Positions 1-4,275 of a DNA stretch of 5,860 nt are shown here, one piece after another. A program made the position numbers and the translations under genes. The stretch's first letter is position 1. The number at the start of each line of letters is the position of its first letter. This stretch comes from DATBMY01 sp036554605. Its GTDB lineage: Bacteria > Acidobacteriota > Blastocatellia > UBA7656. The notes under the pieces were generated by a model. It was not told where the DNA came from. It did not search any database and saw only the letters and a program-made list of their open reading frames with translations. The stretch spans positions 1 to 5,860 of the forward strand of contig DATBMY010000372.1 of the NCBI GenBank assembly GCA_036554605.1, written 5' to 3'.

Positions 1-142
1 TTACAAGAAGGCTCCACTTTTCCACAGGCCCTACTACTACTACTATTCATGATTCATGTGCATGAATTTAGTAATAATAGTAAAAGGCGCGTATAAAGGG
101 AGGGCATACATAACCAATATTTAGAGTCTCTTCTTTGATGGC
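1..142. other. AT-rich intergenic stretch at the left edge
   Basis: No start codon with a convincing ribosome binding site and no sustained reading frame is visible here. It is clearly richer in A and T than the genes to its right. It contains five tandem CTA trinucleotides (31-45), two direct copies of ATTCATG (45-51 and 52-58) and an inverted copy CATGAAT (61-67). Because the ligase gene ends at 143 on the minus strand, this is its 3' untranslated region, or the region between it and an unseen gene to the left. No classic GC-rich stem with a T-run was found in it. Confidence 0.6.
31..80 (-). repeat. Imperfect hairpin downstream of the ligase gene, including a (CTA)5 run
   Basis: Read on the minus strand, the RNA would begin with CUAUUAUUA (complement of 72-80) and end with repeated UAG (complement of the CTA run 31-45). 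These pair over nine positions with two G:U wobbles. An inner stem forms from the inverted ATTCATG/CATGAAT at 52-67, with four loop bases. On the plus strand the wobbles become A:C mismatches, so the fold favours a minus-strand transcript. It starts about 60 nt after the ligase stop. It could stabilise or end the transcript, but it has no U-tract, so a terminator role is unproven. It could also be a DNA dyad or a chance AT-rich fold. Confidence 0.4.
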
Positions 143-1747
143 CTATCCAACACGTTTGCTCTTACCACTCCAGAAGCGCTCGCGCAAAAGGTTCTTCTGT
201 ATCTTACCGGTGGCTGTTCTCGGCAGCGCGTCTATAAACTGGACTCGCTTCGGGCATTTATAGTGAGCCAGATGCTCTCGGCAGAAGTCTATTAGCTCGG
301 CTTCCGATGCTGTTGCCCCGGCCTTGAGCACGACGACGGCATACGGCACCTCGCCCCATCGTTCGTCCGGCGCGGCTATGACGGCCGCTTCAAGCACCGA
401 AGGGTGTTTATAAAGAAAGCCTTCGACTTCAATCGACGATATATTCTCTCCGCCCGATATTATCAGGTCCTTTTTCCGGTCGACGACCTCGATATAGCCT
501 TCGCTGTCAATCAAGGCCATATCACCCGTATGAAACCAGCCGTCGACTATAACGGCGGCGGTCGCATCCTGCTGCCGCCAGTAGCCGGCCATCACGACGT
601 TGGCGCGCGCAAGGACTTCGCCCGCCTCATTGCTGTCGGGGGCGACGTCGCGTCCTTCGTCATCGACTACGCGTATGTCGACGCCGATCATTGGATATCC
701 GGTTTTGGCCTGAACGCGCAGCTTGTGCTCTTCGGGCCATTCATCCATTGCCGGCTTTATTTTCGAAACGGTCAGAAACGGCGCGGTCTCCGTCAGCCCG
801 TATATCTGTATCACCCGCCAGCCGAGTCTCTCCTGCGCGCCCTCAATGGTCGCAAGCGGCGGGGCAGACCCCGCGGTGGCAACTCTCATGGCGCGCGGCA
901 GTCGAGAGACCGCTTCCGCGTCGAGCGGATGATTCAACGCCATATTGATCATCGTCGGAGGCATGGCGGCAAACGTCACGCGCTCGCGAGTTATCAGGTC
1001 GAAAAACAGCGCCGGCTCGAACTTCTTTATTATGACGTGGGTCCCGCCCATCCCGGTTACGGCGTAAGGCAAGCCCCAGCCGTTGCAATGAAACTGCGCG
1101 AGGGTGTGCAGGTACACATCACGCTCGTGTATGGCGAACTCGCATATCGAGTTTATCGCGTTCAGATAAAGATTGCGGTGCGTGAGCATCACGCCTTTCG
1201 GTTTTCCGGTCGTACCCGATGTATAGAGCAACGCGGAAGGCTCGTTCTCGTCAATTTCGGCCGGCGCGATTGCTCCCATCGAAACACCGGCAAGCGACGT
1301 TTCATAATCCGCATAACCTTCCTCCGCATCCGTGTCGGATGCGGAGTTACGAGCGATCAGAAAGTGCTCGACCGTTTCCAGTCGCTCGCGTATCGGCTCG
1401 ATCTGATGCGTGAGGCCTTCTTCTATTACGATCACCCGCGCGCCGCCGTGGTTTAATATGTACTCGAAATCTTCGGGCACGAGCCGGAAGTTGAGCGGCA
1501 TCAGCACCGCTCCAAGAACCGGCGCGCCGAAGAATGCTTCGATGACGCGATGGCAGTTCTGAGAAAGTATCGCCACGCGGTCGCCTTTCTCGACGCCGAG
1601 CTTTCGCATCAATGCGGCCCAGCGCTGGACGCGCTCGCCGAGCTGGCCGTATGTCAGGCGGAGGTCGCCGCAAACGACCGCCTCTTTGTTTCGGTGTGCG
1701 ACTAAAGCGCGCTTCAAGAAATCATATTCATTAAGCGGGATGATCAT
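143..1747 (-). CDS. AMP-forming acyl-CoA synthetase (fatty-acid-CoA ligase family)
   Basis: The 534-residue protein belongs to the ANL adenylate-forming superfamily. Such enzymes activate a carboxylic acid with ATP to an acyl-adenylate and transfer it to CoA, releasing AMP. Visible motifs in order are the phosphate-binding loop YTSGTTGKPKG (175-185), an FHCNGWGLPY segment (219-228) resembling the FHxNxW element of medium/long-chain acyl-CoA synthetases, YGLTE (316-320), GWFHTGD (403-409), the hinge region DRKKD (423-427) with SGGENISS (431-438), and the C-terminal PRTATGKIQK (509-518) carrying the catalytic lysine K515. The length is normal and the frame intact. The ATG at 1747 was chosen over a longer frame opening at 1867 because GGAGGAAG sits six bases upstream and the extra 40 residues look non-coding. 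There is no signal peptide, so it is probably cytosolic or peripheral. It diverges from a thioesterase, and with the dehydrogenase downstream a fatty-acid degradation role is likely. The exact substrate (medium, long or branched acid) is undetermined. Confidence 0.93.
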   Translation of the reverse strand: MIIPLNEYDFLKRALVAHRNKEAVVCGDLRLTYGQLGERVQRWAALMRKLGVEKGDRVAILSQNCHRVIEAFFGAPVLGAVLMPLNFRLVPEDFEYILNHGGARVIVIEEGLTHQIEPIRERLETVEHFLIARNSASDTDAEEGYADYETSLAGVSMGAIAPAEIDENEPSALLYTSGTTGKPKGVMLTHRNLYLNAINSICEFAIHERDVYLHTLAQFHCNGWGLPYAVTGMGGTHVIIKKFEPALFFDLITRERVTFAAMPPTMINMALNHPLDAEAVSRLPRAMRVATAGSAPPLATIEGAQERLGWRVIQIYGLTETAPFLTVSKIKPAMDEWPEEHKLRVQAKTGYPMIGVDIRVVDDEGRDVAPDSNEAGEVLARANVVMAGYWRQQDATAAVIVDGWFHTGDMALIDSEGYIEVVDRKKDLIISGGENISSIEVEGFLYKHPSVLEAAVIAAPDERWGEVPYAVVVLKAGATASEAELIDFCREHLAHYKCPKRVQFIDALPRTATGKIQKNLLRERFWSGKSKRVG

Positions 1748-1750
1748 CGT

Positions 1751-1758
1751 CTTCCTCC
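1751..1758 (-). promoter_or_regulatory. Strong Shine-Dalgarno site fixing the ligase start
   Basis: On the minus strand the sequence reads GGAGGAAG, with six bases between the GGAGG core and the ATG at 1747. This is the best ribosome binding site in the window and decides the start in favour of the 534-residue form over the 574-residue frame. Confidence 0.8.
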
Positions 1759-1771
1759 GATAAAGATAAGC

Positions 1772-1858
1772 TGCCTGAAAGCGTCGCTGAGCATAGCACA
1801 AGAAAAACTCTTCGTGCATGCTCGCTCCGCGTATTGATAAGCCGCCGGCTTTCAGGCA
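1772..1858. repeat. Perfect 11-bp inverted repeat spanning the divergent promoter region
   Basis: TGCCTGAAAGC at 1772-1782 is matched exactly by its reverse complement GCTTTCAGGCA at 1848-1858, with 65 bases between the arms. The pair lies between the ligase start and the preferred GTG start of the thioesterase, so it brackets the region where both promoters should lie. Possible roles are paired half-sites for a regulator that controls both genes, or the ends of a small invertible segment; chance cannot be excluded. If the thioesterase began at 1818 instead, the right arm would lie inside coding sequence. Confidence 0.45.
1790..1798 (-). promoter_or_regulatory. Possible extended -10 promoter element for the ligase gene
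   Basis: The minus strand reads TGC followed by TATGCT, a TGn extended -10 with four of six matches to TATAAT. It lies about 43 bases upstream of the ligase ATG and would give a leader of roughly 35 nt. No good -35 hexamer is present at the usual distance. The location between divergent genes is the main support; the motif alone is weak. Confidence 0.3.
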
Positions 1859-1868
1859 ATCTTGCACC

Positions 1869-2306
1869 GTGAAGAGCGATTTCAGGTTTCATCATAAGAT
1901 CAGGGTCCGCTTCGCCGACACCGACTTGCAGGGGATCGTCTTTAACGGGAATTATTTGACCTATTACGACGTGGCGTGGACCGAGTATTTCCGCGAGATG
2001 GGCATGACGTGGAAGGACATAATAGAGACGGGCGCCGACACGGTCCTTGCGCGCACGACGATCGAATTCAAATCGCCCGCAAGGTTTGACGAGATGCTCG
2101 AAGTCTTTGCGCGCGTCTCTTCGATAGGCAAGACCAGCATGACGTTCGATTTCGAAATATATCCCGAAGGCGACGACCGGCTCATCGGCGCGGCCTCGTC
2201 GCTTTACGTATGCATCGACCCGAAACAGCTTCGCCCTGTTCGCGTGCCTGAAGAGCTGCGCCGGCGCATATCGGATTTCGAAGGACGAAACTTCGACGGG
2301 CGATAA
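1869..2306 (+). CDS. Hotdog-fold acyl-CoA thioesterase (4HBT / YbgC-like family)
   Basis: This small protein (145 residues from the GTG at 1869) matches the 4-hydroxybenzoyl-CoA thioesterase family, whose members hydrolyse acyl-CoA to free acid and CoA. The signature is RFADTDLQGIVFNGNYL near the N-terminus, with the second aspartate of DTD at residue 19 as the expected catalytic residue, followed by a typical YYDVAWTEYFREMG helix. The rest follows the usual hotdog pattern of strands, for example TTIEFKSPARFDEM and SMTFDFEIY. A longer version from the ATG at 1818 (162 residues) is possible. I prefer 1869 because it puts the aspartate near position 17-19 as in the family and gives the usual length, and because the extra residues do not resemble the fold. 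Neither start has a good ribosome binding site. The gene diverges from the acyl-CoA ligase, suggesting it recycles CoA from acyl-CoAs in the same pathway. The substrate is unknown. Confidence 0.88.
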   Translation: MKSDFRFHHKIRVRFADTDLQGIVFNGNYLTYYDVAWTEYFREMGMTWKDIIETGADTVLARTTIEFKSPARFDEMLEVFARVSSIGKTSMTFDFEIYPEGDDRLIGAASSLYVCIDPKQLRPVRVPEELRRRISDFEGRNFDGR

Positions 2307-2337
2307 CAAGGCCGCTTATACGGGCCGGCCCGGTTAT

Positions 2338-2354
2338 CTCCCGATGGAGTTTTT
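2338..2354 (+). terminator. Weak intrinsic-terminator-like hairpin after the thioesterase
   Basis: CTCC, a four-base CGAT loop and GGAG are followed directly by five T residues, about 30 bases after the thioesterase stop. The order of stem and T-run is right for a Rho-independent terminator, but the stem is only four pairs, so termination would be inefficient if it occurs at all. Confidence 0.3.
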
Positions 2355-2373
2355 CTATCGCGACGCTTCGTTG

Positions 2374-2379
2374 TAAAAT
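2374..2379 (+). promoter_or_regulatory. Possible -10 element for the SDR-MDR gene pair
   Basis: TAAAAT matches five of six bases of the TATAAT consensus and lies 33 bases before the SDR start codon, in an otherwise GC-rich gap. The hexamer 17 bases upstream (TTTTCT) is a poor -35. The call rests on position and AT content. Confidence 0.3.
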
Positions 2380-2412
2380 CGGCTCGGCGCATACTTCCGA
2401 CGAGGTCTAATA

Positions 2413-3156
2413 ATGAAACTGAAAGATAAGACCGCTGTAATTACCGGCGCGGGCTCGGGGATAGGTCGCGCTATCGCGCTCGGCTTTGCCGCGGAAGGCG
2501 CCCGCGTGGTTATAGGCGAGCTGGACGAGGCAAGCGGCTCGGAAACGGCTCGCATGGCCAGTTCCAGGGGAGCCGAATCATTTGCAGCGGTCACCGACGT
2601 TAGCAGCCCGGAATCTGTCGCCGCGCTCTTTAAGGCGATTGACGATCGAGGCTGGGGCGTAGACATTCTGGTTAATAACGCGGGCAGCGGCGGCGAGCTC
2701 ACGCCCGTCCACCTGATGACCGATGAAGTCTGGCAGACGATGCTCGACGTTCATCTGAACGGAACTTTCTATTGCACGCGCGAGGCGCTCAATCGAATGA
2801 TACAGCGAGGGACGGGCGTCATAATCAGCATAGGCTCGGTGGCTGGTCTGCGGGGCTTTCCCGGCGCGGCAAACTACACCGCGGCCAAGGCGGCCATCAT
2901 CGCCTTCACGAAAGCGGTGGCCCAGGAGGTCGCGCCCGCCGGGATACGAGTAAACTGCATAGCGCCGGGATGGATAGATACTCCGATATTAAATAACCTG
3001 CCCGAGGAGATGCGCTCGCAGATGACCCAGATGACGCCGCTCGGGCGTATAGGCTCGCCCGACGAGGTCGCGTCGGTCGCGCTGTTTTTGGCGAGCGATG
3101 ATTCGAGCTACGTCACCGGGCAGACCATAAGCCCCAACGGCGGGCTGCAAACTTAG
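2413..3156 (+). CDS. Short-chain dehydrogenase/reductase (SDR, FabG-like)
   Basis: The 247-residue protein is a classical SDR, a cytosolic and usually tetrameric NAD(P)-dependent oxidoreductase. It shows the Rossmann glycine motif TGAGSGIG (11-18), NNAG (89-92 region, after DILV), the structural asparagine in VHLNGTF (about 116), the catalytic serine S142, and Y155 and K159 in YTAAK with the usual 13-residue Ser-Tyr spacing. PGWIDTP follows (about 185-191). E36 at the end of the second strand suggests preference for NAD(H) over NADP(H); this is an inference. The C-terminal GQTISPNGG replaces the common GQ...VDGG. GAGG (2402-2405) lies seven bases before the ATG. The next gene starts 20 bases after the stop, so the two are likely co-transcribed. 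In this acyl-CoA context it may act on 3-hydroxyacyl or 3-oxoacyl thioesters, but SDR substrates cannot be read from sequence and another alcohol or sugar substrate is possible. Confidence 0.92.
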   Translation: MKLKDKTAVITGAGSGIGRAIALGFAAEGARVVIGELDEASGSETARMASSRGAESFAAVTDVSSPESVAALFKAIDDRGWGVDILVNNAGSGGELTPVHLMTDEVWQTMLDVHLNGTFYCTREALNRMIQRGTGVIISIGSVAGLRGFPGAANYTAAKAAIIAFTKAVAQEVAPAGIRVNCIAPGWIDTPILNNLPEEMRSQMTQMTPLGRIGSPDEVASVALFLASDDSSYVTGQTISPNGGLQT

Positions 3157-3176
3157 TCCTGATTTTAAGGGAAGCC

Positions 3177-4154
3177 ATGAAAGCCATAAGATTTCACGAA
3201 ACAGGTTCGCCCGGCGTTCTGCGGTATGAAGATGTAGAGCGGCCGTCGCCCGGCCCCGGTGAAGTTCTCGTCAAGGTCCGGGCAGTAGGCGTGAACTTCG
3301 CCGATACGCTATTTCGACGCGGGCAGTATTTGACCGAGCCGGTCTTCCCTCAAATTCCCGGCGCGGAAGCCGCGGGCATCGTCGAAGAGGTTGGCGAAGG
3401 CGTTCCGGCAGATCTCATAGGAAAGCGGGTGGCATTCCTTGGCCAGAACTGCTACGCCGAGTACACGCGGGTCGGCGCGCGACAATTGATACCGCTGCCG
3501 GATTCCATATCGTTCGAGGCAGGCGCCGCCTTCCCGCTCCAGGCGCTCACGGCCTACCACATGCTTTTCACGATGGACCGCGTGGAAGAGGGTAAGACGG
3601 TGCTTGTGCATGCCGCGGCGGGCGGCGTCGGGCTGCTGGCGATACAGATGGCCAGGCAAGTAGGCGCTCGCGTCTATGGCACGACCTCGACCGAAGAGAA
3701 GGCGGCGCTCGTGCGCGAGATGGGTGCCGACAGCGTCTTTCTTTATAACAAGCTCGATTTTGTCGAGGAGGTCAGGCGGGTAACCGGCGGGCGCGGCGTC
3801 GATCTGGTTCTGGACTCGGTCGGAAAGTCGACCTTCGAGGGCAGCCTCAGAAGCCTCGCGCCGTTCGGCCATCTTATAAGCTACGGCGCGGCCAGCGGCC
3901 GCCCCGATCCGCTCGACGTGCGCGCTCTTTATGAGAACTCTCTGAAGGTGAGCGCGTTCTGGCTCGTGACCGCGATGCGCGTGCCCGAGATTGCTCGACG
4001 CGGTGTAGAGCGCGTTGTCGAATGGGTAGCTACTGGCAAGCTCCGATTAACCATAGGGCTCAGGCTTCCCCTGAAAGAGGCTCCTGAAGCCCATCGCAAG
4101 CTCGAAGGCCGAGAGACGTTCGGAAAAATAATTCTCGTGACGAGCGACGATTGA
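3177..4154 (+). CDS. Zinc-less MDR oxidoreductase, quinone oxidoreductase (QOR) type
   Basis: The 325-residue protein has the length and order of NADPH:quinone reductases in the medium-chain dehydrogenase/reductase superfamily. An N-terminal GroES-like domain carries MKAIRFHETGSPGVL, the typical NFADTLFRRGQY element (40-51) and PGAEAAGIVEEVGEGV (61-76). A nucleotide-binding domain follows with HAAAGGVG (145-152) and GARVYGTTSTEEK (163-175). The cysteine and histidine ligands of zinc alcohol dehydrogenases are absent. Family members reduce quinones or alpha,beta-unsaturated carbonyls with NADPH; enoyl-thioester reduction is known in related MDR branches and would fit this neighbourhood, but that is inference. 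AAGGGAAG ends two bases before the ATG, and the gene follows the SDR stop by 20 bases, so they probably form an operon. The frame is intact and ends in DD-stop just before the heptad inverted repeat. Confidence 0.92.
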   Translation: MKAIRFHETGSPGVLRYEDVERPSPGPGEVLVKVRAVGVNFADTLFRRGQYLTEPVFPQIPGAEAAGIVEEVGEGVPADLIGKRVAFLGQNCYAEYTRVGARQLIPLPDSISFEAGAAFPLQALTAYHMLFTMDRVEEGKTVLVHAAAGGVGLLAIQMARQVGARVYGTTSTEEKAALVREMGADSVFLYNKLDFVEEVRRVTGGRGVDLVLDSVGKSTFEGSLRSLAPFGHLISYGAASGRPDPLDVRALYENSLKVSAFWLVTAMRVPEIARRGVERVVEWVATGKLRLTIGLRLPLKEAPEAHRKLEGRETFGKIILVTSDD

Positions 4155-4156
4155 CA

Positions 4157-4234
4157 AAGAAGTCCGAAGTCCGAGGTCCGAAGTCAGTGATTGCTTCAGC
4201 CTTTGATTCCGGACCTCGGACTTCAGACTTTCTT
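4157..4234. repeat. Long inverted repeat built from AGTCCGA-like heptads
   Basis: The left arm (4157-4186) and right arm (4204-4234) are near-perfect reverse complements, with one single-base offset and three substitutions around a 15-bp exact core (4166-4180 with 4210-4224). The spacer is 17 bases. Each arm is also a tandem array of seven-base units: AGTCCGA, AGTCCGA, GGTCCGA, AGTCAGT on the left. It begins two bases after the MDR stop and ends 41 bases before the next start codon. As RNA it would form a strong stem that could end transcription or protect the upstream message's 3' end, though no clean T-run follows it. It resembles dispersed intergenic repeat elements; whether other copies exist in the genome cannot be seen here. 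Confidence 0.8.
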
Positions 4235-4235
4235 A

Positions 4236-4244
4236 TGGTATTGT
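4236..4244 (+). promoter_or_regulatory. Possible extended -10 promoter element for the acyl-CoA dehydrogenase
   Basis: TGG followed by TATTGT forms a TGn extended -10 with four of six consensus matches, 31 bases before the start codon and immediately after the inverted repeat. The usual -35 position falls inside the repeat and is not consensus-like. It would make the dehydrogenase a separate transcription unit. Confidence 0.3.
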
Positions 4245-4275
4245 CTAGCCACAATCAACCAGACCGGAGAAGATC

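Larger units (their letters stand above)
2307..2412. other. Intergenic gap between thioesterase and SDR genes
   Basis: These 106 bases hold no gene. They contain a 12-bp perfect palindrome CGGGCCGGCCCG (2321-2332), a short terminator-like hairpin (2338-2354) and a -10-like TAAAAT (2374-2379). Together these suggest that transcription may end after the thioesterase and restart before the SDR gene, although read-through is possible since both genes face the same way. Confidence 0.5.

Noticed and set aside
18..26. TTTTCCACA resembling a DnaA box
   Set aside because: It is a single near-match with no further boxes, AT-rich unwinding element or replication gene nearby, so an origin is not supported.
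1..33. Possible end of a minus-strand gene at the left edge (TTA read as a TAA stop)
   Set aside because: The frame is interrupted by another stop (TAG, complement of 31-33) after only nine codons, so no coding sequence is supported.
91..106. GTATAAAGGGAGGG resembling a promoter and ribosome binding site on the plus strand
   Set aside because: No start codon opens a credible frame at the right distance, and the region leads into the antisense of the ligase gene.
404..1456. 350-codon open frame on the plus strand opposite the acyl-CoA ligase
   Set aside because: It is the antisense of a motif-complete ligase, has no family features and has composition typical of a shadow frame.
1731..2309. 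192-codon minus-strand frame across the thioesterase
   Set aside because: It lies antisense to a recognisable hotdog thioesterase and overlaps the ligase start region; no motifs or plausible start context.
2321..2332. CGGGCCGGCCCG palindrome as a terminator stem
   Set aside because: The perfect palindrome leaves no loop and no T-run follows directly; such GC palindromes are common in GC-rich DNA.
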